Shown piece by piece: positions 10,945 through 20,320 of a stretch of DNA of 64,000 nt. A program made the translations under genes and the position numbers. Within the stretch, counting starts at the first letter, position 1. Each line of letters opens with the position of its first letter. The stretch lies in the NCBI GenBank assembly GCA_030039035.1, contig JASHQQ010000351.1, positions 1 through 64,000 of the forward strand, written 5' to 3'. Source of the stretch: Acidobacteriaceae bacterium (GTDB lineage: Bacteria > Acidobacteriota > Terriglobia > Terriglobales > Acidobacteriaceae). The notes below the pieces were generated by a model. It was not told the origin of the DNA and searched no databases. It saw only the letters and a program-made list of their open reading frames with translations.

Positions 10945-11040
10945 GGGACTGAGGGACTGAGGGACTAAGGGACTGAGGGACTAAGGGACTGAGGGACTTA
11001 GAGACTAAGGGACTTAGGGACTTAGGGACTGAGGGACGGA
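10945..11040 (+). repeat. 8-bp tandem repeat, about 12 units of GGGACTGA/GGGACTAA/GGGACTTA
   Basis: Direct reading immediately after the ABC exporter stop codon. Confidence 0.95.
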
Positions 11041-11128
11041 GCGCGGTCGAAGGAGTTCAACCGCAATCGGTCACGGAGCGGGGTTCCACCCGGGACCATG
11101 AAGATTCAACCGCGGATCCTTCGCCTTC

Positions 11129-11387
11129 GGCTCAGGATGACAGGATGAGGAGTGGGCGAAGGCTTTTCCAAAAGCAGATCCTTCGAGTGCGTTTGGCCAT
11201 CCGTCGAAAACGTGACGGAATCTTGTCGCCCCTACGGGGCTTGCCGTTCAATGACGGCCCGGTTCCCAGGATTCCGCTTGGCTTCGTCCTGGGCTATCTT
11301 CGGCGATCCCTCCCGGAGCGTGTCCATCGCAACCGTCCTGATCTCCTTCCGTGGACCGCTTGCCTCGACGGGCGCTCAGGATGACAG
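11129..11387. repeat. Intergenic mosaic bounded by a 14-bp direct repeat (gctcaggatgacag) and containing two palindromes
   Basis: gctcaggatgacag near 11130-11143 and at 11374-11387; GCCCCtacGGGGC at 11228-11240; CCCAGGA/TCCTGGG at 11265-11271/11287-11293. Confidence 0.7.
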
Positions 11388-11455
11388 CTTGTTTTTGAGG
11401 CGAGCTTCAGACTCATGACGCCATGTTCCAAATATCGAAAGATGAGCCCCTGGCC

Positions 11456-11950
11456 CTACAGCGGATTGGGCATTGTATTGCGGGCAGCGGTCACGTTATC
11501 CGGCTCGTCGGTGAACGATTTGCCCATGTGATAGGCGTACTTCTGGAAGCGGTTGCCGACGTGACGGATCGCGTCCTGAGCGCCGTCGTCCCAGGTGATG
11601 CGCGCCTCGCCGTCCACATACTCCCAATGGCCGCGCACATTACCGAGCGTGCGCTTGGCTTCGCCGTCGTCAAAGAGGCTGATATAGAACGTGTTGCCGG
11701 CGCCGTCGCCGACCTCCCATTTCCCCAGGAACCGTTTGCGCGACGGACCGTTGGGGTTGGCCGCGGCGGCCTGTTCGCTCAAGGGAAACTCGATCCGCTC
11801 GATGTCGCTCAGATTGTAGGTCTGGCGGTGGCCGTCCTTGAAAACGATGGTGATCGTGCTCTTGTCGGCTGCGGGAGCCGGTGTGGAGTGCGCCGGGATG
11901 GCGAGCAGGAACAATACCGCGAGGCAAACTGCTCCAATGGACTTTCGCAT
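11456..11950 (-). CDS. Exported conserved hypothetical protein
   Basis: MRKSIGAVCLAVLFLLAIPAHSTPAPA signal peptide; then TITIVFKDGHRQTYNLSDIERIEF. Confidence 0.7.
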   Translation of the reverse strand: MRKSIGAVCLAVLFLLAIPAHSTPAPAADKSTITIVFKDGHRQTYNLSDIERIEFPLSEQAAAANPNGPSRKRFLGKWEVGDGAGNTFYISLFDDGEAKRTLGNVRGHWEYVDGEARITWDDGAQDAIRHVGNRFQKYAYHMGKSFTDEPDNVTAARNTMPNPL

Positions 11951-12045
11951 GGAATCCCCTTTGCTGAACGCGCGGCAAGCACCTCATGCCCGTGCCACGC
12001 CTATCTCCAGTACGCCATGCACCCGGCAGCGGTTCCCAAAAGCTT

Positions 12046-13623
12046 TCAGGGAACGATCTTCACCCCGTCCCTGGGTACCTCGGGGCGGCTGGTGACCTGC
12101 GCGCCGGTTTCGATCAGACGGACGTTCCGGCTCGTGGCGCCGGTGACGACAAGGGAGGCGACCTGCGAATCATGCAGGGTCACGCCGTCGGCATCGTTCA
12201 GACGCATCGCCGGCTGCGAAGAGTTGGGCGCGGGATCGAAGGCAGCATCGTTCACTTCGAGATCCTTCACCTGATCGGCTACGAAAGCCGATTGCCACGT
12301 CGCTGCGTGCGGCTCCTCCCAGTGAATTTCCACGCCGGTCATCTTCACGTCGCGCGCAAACTTCAGCGTCATCGCCGCGGAGGTGTCTTCATACGGAGCA
12401 TCGGCTCCGTGCGAGACGAACAGCCGCACGTTGCTGAGCCGAATGCCCTGCAGCCAGCTATCGGGATGGCCCTGCATCATCGACGTTCCCTGCCCGTGCG
12501 CGATCACGTTGGCGATAGTCACGTTGCGGATGATCCCCGCCGGCGGCTCATTCGGTTTGGGCTGGCCGTCGATCTCGCTGCGCCGCCTGACATTGAAGTG
12601 GATGGGGTCGCCGTCGCCCCACCAAAACCAGTCGAAGCGCCGCGTGTCGATGGTGACGCCGGAGATCACCACATCCTCGACAATGCCGCCATCGAAGACC
12701 ATGAACGCGAGGCCGCGATTGGAGTTGGTAATGTTCACATTGCTGATCACCACGTGGCGCACCGCAAGCATGTTGCCGTCGCAAAACTTGATGGCGCTCG
12801 ACGACGAGGAGAGCCGGCAGTTGGTCACGGTCACGTTTTCCGTGGGCAGAAGCGGCCCCCACATGTCGGTCGAATAGAAAACGATCGCGTCGTCGCCGGT
12901 CTCGATCGTCGAGTTCGAGATGTGCACGTCCGAGCAGCCATCGGGATCGATGCCGTCGGCCCACACCGCCTCCATCTGGCTGGAATAGATGTACACGCCG
13001 TCGATCGTCAGCCGCTTGCAGGCATACGGATTGATCGTCCAGCTTCGCGAGCGCACCAGCTTGATGCCGGCGATGCGCACGTCGGTACATCGCAGCAGCA
13101 GCACCATTCGCGGATAGACGGCCCCGGAATTCATGCCCACCGGGAACGACCGCAAAAGCGGCTTGCCGGTTGCCTCCATGCGCCGCTGGTTGGGCAGGAT
13201 GTAGTAATCGGTGAAGTCGCTGAGCCGCCATTCGTAGCTTGCCTGCCCGTCGAGCGTGCCCGCGCCCTCGATAGCGATGTTGTTCAGCCCGTCGCCATAG
13301 ATCAGGGCGGCGTGTTTGGAGTCGTCGTACTGGTGCGGATCGAGCGTGGCGAAGATCGTCGCGCCGGCTTCGAGGTGAAGCCGGATGCCCGACTTGAGAT
13401 GAATCTGCCCCGAGGTGTACTCGCCCGGCGGAACGTACACGCGCCCTCCGCCGGATTGGGCGCAGAAATCGATGGCCTTCTGGATCGCGGGTCGCGCGTC
13501 GTCGGCCTTGATGCCCGTCGCGCCGAATTCCTTGATGTTGCAGAATGGCTGGGCGGAAGCGAAGCAGCCCCAAACGATCAACGTTGCGAAAAGGAGCAAC
13601 CCCCACAGGTGGCGTTTCTTCAT
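12046..13623 (-). CDS. Glycoside hydrolase family 28 / polygalacturonase-like parallel beta-helix protein, exported
   Basis: FNIKEFGATG-type motif (CNIKEFGATGIKADDARPAIQKAIDFCAQSGGGRVYVPPGEYTSG), NPYACKRLTIDGV, ADGIDPDGCSDVHISNSTIETGDDAI; MKKRHLWGLLLFATLIVWGCFASA signal peptide. Confidence 0.9.
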   Translation of the reverse strand: MKKRHLWGLLLFATLIVWGCFASAQPFCNIKEFGATGIKADDARPAIQKAIDFCAQSGGGRVYVPPGEYTSGQIHLKSGIRLHLEAGATIFATLDPHQYDDSKHAALIYGDGLNNIAIEGAGTLDGQASYEWRLSDFTDYYILPNQRRMEATGKPLLRSFPVGMNSGAVYPRMVLLLRCTDVRIAGIKLVRSRSWTINPYACKRLTIDGVYIYSSQMEAVWADGIDPDGCSDVHISNSTIETGDDAIVFYSTDMWGPLLPTENVTVTNCRLSSSSSAIKFCDGNMLAVRHVVISNVNITNSNRGLAFMVFDGGIVEDVVISGVTIDTRRFDWFWWGDGDPIHFNVRRRSEIDGQPKPNEPPAGIIRNVTIANVIAHGQGTSMMQGHPDSWLQGIRLSNVRLFVSHGADAPYEDTSAAMTLKFARDVKMTGVEIHWEEPHAATWQSAFVADQVKDLEVNDAAFDPAPNSSQPAMRLNDADGVTLHDSQVASLVVTGATSRNVRLIETGAQVTSRPEVPRDGVKIVP

Positions 13624-13751
13624 CCAGCCATCATCCATAAATCGCCCGGAGGGCTGCAAGAGCGTTCCGATCGACAGTGGAAACACCGTGACACGGCAAA
13701 ACGGGGCGGAGCGGATCGGGAACGCGGAGCAATCGTCCTGAGACGACGACG

Positions 13752-14291
13752 TCAGCGCGAAGGCTGCCGGTAACCGTTCCCGGCCAGTTGCTTTCCCATT
13801 TCCGCATACATTGAGTGATCGCGTGGCTGCCATGTGTCGAGACCATCGACGTAGCGGTTGTACATGCTGAACGCCGCAGCAATGAGCACCGTGTCGTGGA
13901 TCTCGATATCGGTGGCTCCGCAGGCTTTTGCCTGCGCGATGTCGTCGGCCGAGACCCGCTTGCCATCCTGCTGCACCTTGCCGGCGATGGACAGCAGCGC
14001 CTTCAGCTTTGGTGTAACTGCAGCGTGCTGGAAGTCCGTGGTTACCTGCTGTACGATTTCGCCGCCACCGAGGTGGCTGGCAGCCGCGGCTCCGTGACTG
14101 GTCTGGCAGAAGTAGCAGTCATTTTGGGAGGACACAAAGGTCGCGATCAGTTCCCGCTCGCCCGGCGTGAGGCTGTTCGGTTCGTGGAGGAGAATATGCG
14201 CCAATTCGCGCATGGGTTTTGCCGTCTCCGGACGAAATGCGAAGCCGGCGGTTATGCCGGGCAGACCTTCGGGTAGCGAAATGTGCGGCAT
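13752..14291 (-). CDS. Carboxymuconolactone decarboxylase / AhpD-like peroxidase-related protein
   Basis: MPHISLPEGLPGITAGFAFRPETAKPMRELAHILL...LTPGERELIATFVSSQNDCYFCQTSHGAAA (CxxC then H) ...MYNRYVDGL. Confidence 0.85.
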   Translation of the reverse strand: MPHISLPEGLPGITAGFAFRPETAKPMRELAHILLHEPNSLTPGERELIATFVSSQNDCYFCQTSHGAAAASHLGGGEIVQQVTTDFQHAAVTPKLKALLSIAGKVQQDGKRVSADDIAQAKACGATDIEIHDTVLIAAAFSMYNRYVDGLDTWQPRDHSMYAEMGKQLAGNGYRQPSR

Positions 14292-14301
14292 TCTTTTTTC
14301 C

Positions 14302-14874
14302 TCAGCGAGCGGCGGTCTCCGCCGGCAAGTAGGTTTTGCTGACTGCGACATATCCTTCGCCAGCAACCATTCTGCCGCGCTCGCGATACATCGCTTCGTC
14401 CCGCGGCTGCGTGGTTCCCAGGCCATCGACGTAGCGGTTGTACATGCAGAAGGCGGCAGAGATGAGAATGGTGTCGTGGATCTCGATATCCGACGCGCCC
14501 AGACCGCGCGCGTGTTCCACGTCGGCGGCGGTAACGCTCTTGCCGCTTCTCTGCACCTTGCCGGCAATCACGAGCAGGGCTTTGAGCTTGTCGGAGATAT
14601 CGGCATGCCGGAAGTCTGCCTTGACCCGCCTGACCAGATCTTCATCCCCGCCGAGATGCGCCGCGGCGATGGCGCCGTGAACGCTGTGGCAATAGTGGCA
14701 ATCGTTCAGGCAGGAGACATACGTGGCGATCAGCTCGCGCTCGCCGGGCGTGAGGGTGTGGGGACCACGGAGAAGAACCTCGACAATCTCATTCAGCGGT
14801 TTTGCGGTTTCAGGGCGGAAAGCAAAGGCGCTGCGAATCCCGTGCAGCCCTTCGGGGAGAGCGATGTGTGGCAT
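14302..14874 (-). CDS. Carboxymuconolactone decarboxylase / AhpD-like protein (tandem paralogue)
   Basis: MPHIALPEGLHGIRSAFAFRPETAKPLNEIVEVLL...LNDCHYCHSVHGAIAAAHLGG; collinear with the adjacent gene. Confidence 0.85.
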   Translation of the reverse strand: MPHIALPEGLHGIRSAFAFRPETAKPLNEIVEVLLRGPHTLTPGERELIATYVSCLNDCHYCHSVHGAIAAAHLGGDEDLVRRVKADFRHADISDKLKALLVIAGKVQRSGKSVTAADVEHARGLGASDIEIHDTILISAAFCMYNRYVDGLGTTQPRDEAMYRERGRMVAGEGYVAVSKTYLPAETAAR

Positions 14875-15149
14875 CGACAATCGGTCCTTTCCGGCCGCAG
14901 CCGGATTTGTACTTCGCCCGAACGCATCGAGCGCAGGCTGCCAGCAACTTCTTCCGCCGGGCGAGGAGGAAGAGAACGGCGGCGGCATGACTTCGATGTA
15001 CATCGGAGAGACGCAGGTGGTCTTCCATCGAAAGGTGGAATTCGCCGGCAGGACAGGTGAGGCGGCCCGGGGCTTCAAAGGCTGTGGAAAAGCTCATGGG
15101 AGCCGGTTTCTGCCCGGCTGAAGTTTCTGCGTGGGAACCCGGGCCCAAG

Positions 15150-15300
15150 GCCATAAAGCCGGTTCCAAAAGACCCATGGCTGAAGCCACGTCGATGTTTT
15201 GCGCCGAAACCAGCAGCCTGAAGGCTGCTGCTCACTCCAATTCGCACACCGAAAATTTGCCCAACCGAGGTGTCACGCACACTCTAAAGCCCGCAGGAAA
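15150..15300. repeat. Dispersed intergenic repeat, copy 2 (REP-like)
   Basis: Matches 8680..8825; contains palindrome CAGCAGCC-TGAA-GGCTGCTG at 15211-15230. Confidence 0.7.
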
Positions 15301-15521
15301 TAGCCGGGACGACCGGGCGAAGACGCGAAAGGCCACCCGCCGTGCTGGCGGATGGCCTTTTCCGCGGGCGTCTTACGGCATTTTCAGAATTACCGCGACC
15401 GTTCTGGCGGATCTCCGATGTCACCGCTCCCCGATGGTCGCGTCGACCGGGCTTTTTCGCTTCGGACTACGCCCACACTGAAAAATGCTCCAGTGCGCCA
15501 TTTCAACGATTCCTGTCGATG

Positions 15522-15794
15522 TCAGAAGTTGGGTTTGACGTCGGCGTCCGCGGCAATCGTGCGCAGCTTGGAGACGATCGTGTTGGGGTCGTCGCTCAGC
15601 TTGACGAACGTTGTCTGGTTGGACGAAAGTCGCGAGATCACCGGAGAACTCCCGCGCAGCAACGCCTCGGGAGGAAGCCGATAGAGGTGTCCGGTCTCCC
15701 GCTCGATGTACGCTCCCGGCTGTTTGATGTTCTCCCATGTAAATTCGCTCAGGACCACGGTGGTAGCTCCGCTTTCCGATGTCTTCATGACCAT
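15522..15794 (-). CDS. Small conserved hypothetical protein
   Basis: ATG at 15794 preceded by AAAGGAGGAGAA; MVMKTSESGATTVVLSEFTWENIKQPGAYIERETGHLYRLPPEALLRG. Confidence 0.6.
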   Translation of the reverse strand: MVMKTSESGATTVVLSEFTWENIKQPGAYIERETGHLYRLPPEALLRGSSPVISRLSSNQTTFVKLSDDPNTIVSKLRTIAADADVKPNF

Positions 15795-16765
15795 TTCTCC
15801 TCCTTTCGTGCAGGGTCGGTTCTGTCGATCCAAAACACGCAAAGCCAGTCTCCACGGAAGGGCAGGCGAGCTCTCTCTGAAGACACACCTGCTTCCCTCT
15901 GCCGGAAGCGCTCCATCCACTGGAGCGCACGACAAGCTTTGCAGGACTCATGCTCCGGCATAGCCGGGCTGTTTTCGGGTGTTGCCGAATGCTGGCGCGA
16001 AGCTTTCAGCATGCTTCGCGAGCAGGCCTCCATAGCAAAGGCGAGCAATCGAAGGCGCAATGGAACGCGCGGTGCAATACGCTTATCCCGGCGAACCTTC
16101 CGGGTGCGTGTTATCGCGCAGAAACACGTCGGGTTTTCTGACTTGCGTTTCGAGCCGGGCTTGTCACCCGAATGCCTCTTTGAAAAGGAAAGCCCTGGCG
16201 CAAGATTGTGCGACCGGGCCGTTCCTTGTTCGTTCACCCGCAGGTTGCCATCGTGCGACTGACATCGATCTGCGGGGCTGCTGCACTTGTCGAGCCACGC
16301 AAGCCCGAGTGCAGTTGCGCGCCGTACAGGCAATTCTTCCGGCAGCGCACCAGGGTTTTTCCCTGCCACTCGCAACACCATACACCTCGACATCCGCCAA
16401 GGCAAGCCGCCGCGCCTCACTTCCCGAAGAATTTCCGGAGAATCGATGTGCCGATTGCGATCCCGTCAAAATCCGGGTGAGGCCGGCGAATGGCGTCGGG
16501 CAGGCCGTTAGGGCGGATCGATGCTCACTGGGCGCATCGGGCTGTTCGCGACAGTTGAACTCCGGAACGGCGGTTCACTGGCCTCCAGCCGACTTTTGAG
16601 GAGTTGTCCGGGACACGAGAAGAGCGGAGTCTTGTCTCCGCTCCAGCGGAAAACGCAAATCGAGCAAAGCTTCTGCAAGGTCAGGATGGACGGTTATTCG
16701 GCTGGAACCAGGTTTTTGAGTCAGTGAGTTACTTGCCGATGATGCACTCGCCGAGGTCCGCCGAT

Positions 16766-17500
16766 TCAGATTGCCGACATGCCACCGTCGACGGACAGCT
16801 CCACCCCATTCACGAAGCTCGAATCGTCTGAAGCAAGAAACAACGCGACCGTCGCGATTTCCTCAGGTTGACCCATCTTTCCCCGCGGGATCAAGGATTC
16901 GAACATCTCCTTCGCCTCCCTGGTGAGAACTTCATCCTGCATCGGTGTGGCGATCGGCCCCGGGCCCAGCACGTTCACCCGGATCTTCTTGCCCTTCAGT
17001 TCGTTTAGCCACGTGCGTGCGAAGGAGCGCAATGCCGCCTTGCTCGCCGCATACACGCCGAAACCAGGAAAACCCTTCACCGAAGCGACTGATCCGGTCA
17101 TGATGATCGATCCACCATCGTTGAACAGCGGCAACGCCTTCTGAACCGTAAACAGCGTGCCGCGAGCATTCAGGTCGAAAGCCGCATCGAAGTGCTGCTC
17201 GGTAATCTCGCCCAGTGGCGCGGCCTCGCCCTTGCCGGCGCTCGCGAACAGGACGTCGATCTTGCCCTTTTCTCGCCTGACCGTGTCGAACAGACGGTCG
17301 AGGTCGTCGAGATTTGCCGCGTCACCGCGCACGCCGGTCACGTTCCGGCCAATCAGCTTGACGGCCTGATCGAGCTGCTCCTGCCTCCTGCCCGTGATGA
17401 AAACGTAGGCACCCTCTTCAACGAAGCGCCTGGCGCTGGCCAGCGCCATGCCGCTCGATCCCCCCGTGACGACTGCGACCTTGCCCTCAAGTTTTCCCAT
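16766..17500 (-). CDS. SDR family oxidoreductase
   Basis: VAVVTGGSSGMALA (TGxxxGxG-like), NARGT, YAASKAAL catalytic motif, FLASDDSSFVNGVELSVDGGMSAI. Confidence 0.92.
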   Translation of the reverse strand: MGKLEGKVAVVTGGSSGMALASARRFVEEGAYVFITGRRQEQLDQAVKLIGRNVTGVRGDAANLDDLDRLFDTVRREKGKIDVLFASAGKGEAAPLGEITEQHFDAAFDLNARGTLFTVQKALPLFNDGGSIIMTGSVASVKGFPGFGVYAASKAALRSFARTWLNELKGKKIRVNVLGPGPIATPMQDEVLTREAKEMFESLIPRGKMGQPEEIATVALFLASDDSSFVNGVELSVDGGMSAI

Positions 17501-17620
17501 AGCTGCTCCCTTCGGTCGAGGCTTAACATTCCGTACAGTGGAGTAGATTTCTTTGGCGGTGGACGAGAACTGCTCGCGAGTCCTAATATTTTGTCTATTC
17601 GTCCAAACCGGGAGGCTACC

Positions 17621-18601
17621 ATGGACCCGATAACCGACATCTTCAGGACGATGCACGTAACCGCCTTCGGTCAGCACCGGCTCGAAGCCACAGCCCCGTG
17701 GGGCTTGAGACAGGAGAAACAGACCGAAGAAAAAGTCTTGCCTTCCGGCAAAAAGATCTCACCACCAGATTTGGCGCACTTCGCCATGCTGTCGCGCGGT
17801 AACTGCTGGCTCAGTGTCGAAGGCATTCCGGACCCGATTCCTCTCGCCGGTGGCGACTGCTTCCTGCTGGCCCGCGACACTTCGATCGTCATGCGCGACA
17901 GCCCGCGAACACGTCCAGGGTCGACCTTCCGCGAAATCGCCGCCAAAGCCAACAGTAATGTCGCTCATTACGGAGGCGGTGGCGCACCAACGACAGTCGT
18001 CTGCGGCTCCCTCAGTTTCGAACGAGCCAGCCTGAAGCCCATCACGCAACTATTACCGCGCTTCATTTTGATCAGGGCCGATCAGGCTCACACGCTTGCA
18101 CTTCACAACACAATGCAGGCGCTGGCCTCGGAAATGGCAGAGCAGGCGCCGGGATCGGAAGTCGTGGCGACCCGGCTGGCCGAGGTTCTGTTCATTCAGG
18201 CACTCCGGGCGCATATCGCGTCGGAAGTGGAGTGGCGCGACAAAGGATGGCTTCGTGCAATTTTCGATCCTCAAGTAGGCGCTGCCCTGAGTGCCGTTCA
18301 CGACAGTGTGAGTACACCATGGACAGTCGAGTCCCTGGCCGCAGCGGCGACCATGTCCCGCTCCGCATTCGCAGCACGTTTTAAGGAGCTACTCGGACAA
18401 ACACCACTTGGATATGTAACCGGGTGGCGGATGCAGAAGGCGATGCAGTTACTCGAACAGCGCGACAAAAAGCTCATCGACGTCGCCCGGTCGGTCGGTT
18501 ACGAGTCCGACGCTGCGTTCAGCAAGGCGTTCAAACGGGTTGTCGGGGCCAACCCTGGCGAATATCTCAAACGCGGTTATCAAAACCGAGGCCATGTCTG
18601 A
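17621..18601 (+). CDS. AraC family transcriptional regulator
   Basis: ATG at 17621 preceded by gggagg; AraC-type cupin N-terminus and HTH C-terminus: WTVESLAAAATMSRSAFAARFKELLGQTPLGYVTGWRMQKAMQLL...VARSVGYESDAAFSKAFKRVVGANPGEYLK. Confidence 0.93.
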   Translation: MDPITDIFRTMHVTAFGQHRLEATAPWGLRQEKQTEEKVLPSGKKISPPDLAHFAMLSRGNCWLSVEGIPDPIPLAGGDCFLLARDTSIVMRDSPRTRPGSTFREIAAKANSNVAHYGGGGAPTTVVCGSLSFERASLKPITQLLPRFILIRADQAHTLALHNTMQALASEMAEQAPGSEVVATRLAEVLFIQALRAHIASEVEWRDKGWLRAIFDPQVGAALSAVHDSVSTPWTVESLAAAATMSRSAFAARFKELLGQTPLGYVTGWRMQKAMQLLEQRDKKLIDVARSVGYESDAAFSKAFKRVVGANPGEYLKRGYQNRGHV

Positions 18602-18974
18602 AGGGCGGAGGTATTTGAAGTGGAGGATTCTGACTTTGGCGGCGGGTCCGGGCATCATGGAAGCGTGTTCTTCCATTGAAATGAATGCCCCAGGTCCTGC
18701 GCATTTGGGAATGCGAGACCACGGACCCAAAACCGACCGAAACAGACCACGATCAGTCCCGGTAAACGGGTTTCCGTCACGCCATCTGCTTTGCGCTCCC
18801 TGGATTCTCGGCGAGCGCCCAATCGCCGGGCCACCCAGCACGGCGCCACCGAAAGTCGGCTTTTCGGCATGTATCCCGGAGGGTCTGGACGCCGTTTCCG
18901 GGGTGTTCGGGCAGCCCGGAGGCCGTTCCCCGGGGCCCAAGCCAGCCTAACCGCCCGCGGAATACCCTTGTCTA

Positions 18975-19556
18975 ATGGAGCAAATGGGCGGGGACGACCA
19001 GGCGGCGATCCGGGCGGTTCTGTCGGGTGACAAGAATGCCTATGAGTCCCTGGTCCTGCGCCATAGCCGGACGCTTTTTCGCGTGGCCTATCGCATCACC
19101 GGCGACGAGGCCGATGCCGACGAGGTGGTGCAGGACGCGTTTCTGCGTGGCTACCGCAAGCTCGGGACATTCGAGCAGCGGTCCAACTTCGGCACGTGGA
19201 TCTACCGCATCGCGGTGCGATGTGCGCTCGACAAGGTCCACCACCGCAGGGGGGACGACGAAAGCCGCGTCGGGGAGGAAAGCGATCCGGAGGAGAACGA
19301 GGTCCAGGTGTCCGACCGAGCCCCCGGGCCGGATCGTCTTTTGCTCTCGCGGGAAATCGCCGGAATGCAGGAGGCGGCGATGCACTGCCTGACGCCGATC
19401 GAGCGGGCGGCCTTCATTTTGCGGCACATGGAGGACCGGACGACGGAGGAGATCGGCGCCGCTCTGGGGATTCGGCCCAACGCGGCCAAGCAGGCGGTTT
19501 TTCGCGCCGTGCAGAAGATGAGGCGCCGCCTGGCGGGATTGCGGGTGAACACATGA
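18975..19556 (+). CDS. RNA polymerase sigma factor, ECF/sigma-70 family
   Basis: Region 2 AYRITGDEADADEVVQDAFLRGYRKLGTFEQRSNFGTWIYRIAVRCALD; region 4 LTPIERAAFILRHMEDRTTEEIGAALGIRPNAAKQAVFRAVQKMRR. Confidence 0.93.
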   Translation: MEQMGGDDQAAIRAVLSGDKNAYESLVLRHSRTLFRVAYRITGDEADADEVVQDAFLRGYRKLGTFEQRSNFGTWIYRIAVRCALDKVHHRRGDDESRVGEESDPEENEVQVSDRAPGPDRLLLSREIAGMQEAAMHCLTPIERAAFILRHMEDRTTEEIGAALGIRPNAAKQAVFRAVQKMRRRLAGLRVNT

Positions 19557-20320
19557 AGCATCTGGTGGAAGAGGAGCTGGTAGGGCAGGCCTACGGCGAG
19601 GGTTCGGACGACGCCGGAAGGCATCTGGAGGCGTGCGGCGAGTGCGCGCAGGCCTACGCCGACCTGAAAAACGATCTCGCGGAGATGAAGCCGATCGAGG
19701 CGCCGGCGCGCGACGCCGCCTACGGCGAACGGGTGTGGGGCGCGATCGCCGATTCCCTGCCCGTCTACGAGCCGCGCCCGCGGACGTGGTTCGGCATGGG
19801 GCTGATTCGCGGCCTGAGCTACGCGGCAGCGGGCTTGCTGCTGGCCGCAGGCTCGTTCTACGCCGGATCGCGGTGGCAGCAGGGCAGGACGCCGACCACG
19901 GCGGAGAACAAGCCGCCGCAACCCAAACGGAATGCGCGGCCCATCGTTGTAGTGGTCCTGGGCGATCATCTCGACCGCTCGGAGAGGCTGCTGGTGGAGC
20001 TGAAGCACGTGGATGCGAACAACGCCGAGATGATGCCACCGCTGCGCAAGGAGGCGCGGAGCCTGCTGGCCGCCAATCGCATCTGCAAGGCCGACGCGAA
20101 GAAGGTCGACGATCCGGCGCTGCAGACCGCGCTCGATCATCTGGATCATTTGCTGAACGAACTGGCCAACCAGCCGGGCGGACTGAATGCCGCGTCCGTC
20201 TCGCGGCTGAAGGACGAAATGGACGCCGACGGTCTTCTCTTCGAAGTGCGCGTCTTGCGCTCGCGGACGCGCAACCGGGACCTGCGGTTTACGGATCGCA
20301 TGAGCGGAGGCGCGGCATGA
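19553..20320 (+). CDS. Putative zinc-finger anti-sigma factor
   Basis: HLEACGECAQAY (HxxxCxxC), single TM GLSYAAAGLLLAAGSFYAG; ATGA overlap with sigma factor stop. Confidence 0.8.
   Translation: MKHLVEEELVGQAYGEGSDDAGRHLEACGECAQAYADLKNDLAEMKPIEAPARDAAYGERVWGAIADSLPVYEPRPRTWFGMGLIRGLSYAAAGLLLAAGSFYAGSRWQQGRTPTTAENKPPQPKRNARPIVVVVLGDHLDRSERLLVELKHVDANNAEMMPPLRKEARSLLAANRICKADAKKVDDPALQTALDHLDHLLNELANQPGGLNAASVSRLKDEMDADGLLFEVRVLRSRTRNRDLRFTDRMSGGAA

Noticed and set aside
10945-11040. CRISPR array
   Set aside because: Units are contiguous 8-mers without spacers and no cas genes are nearby.
11986-13773. 595-aa plus-strand ORF
   Set aside because: Antisense to the GH28 gene, which has recognisable family motifs.
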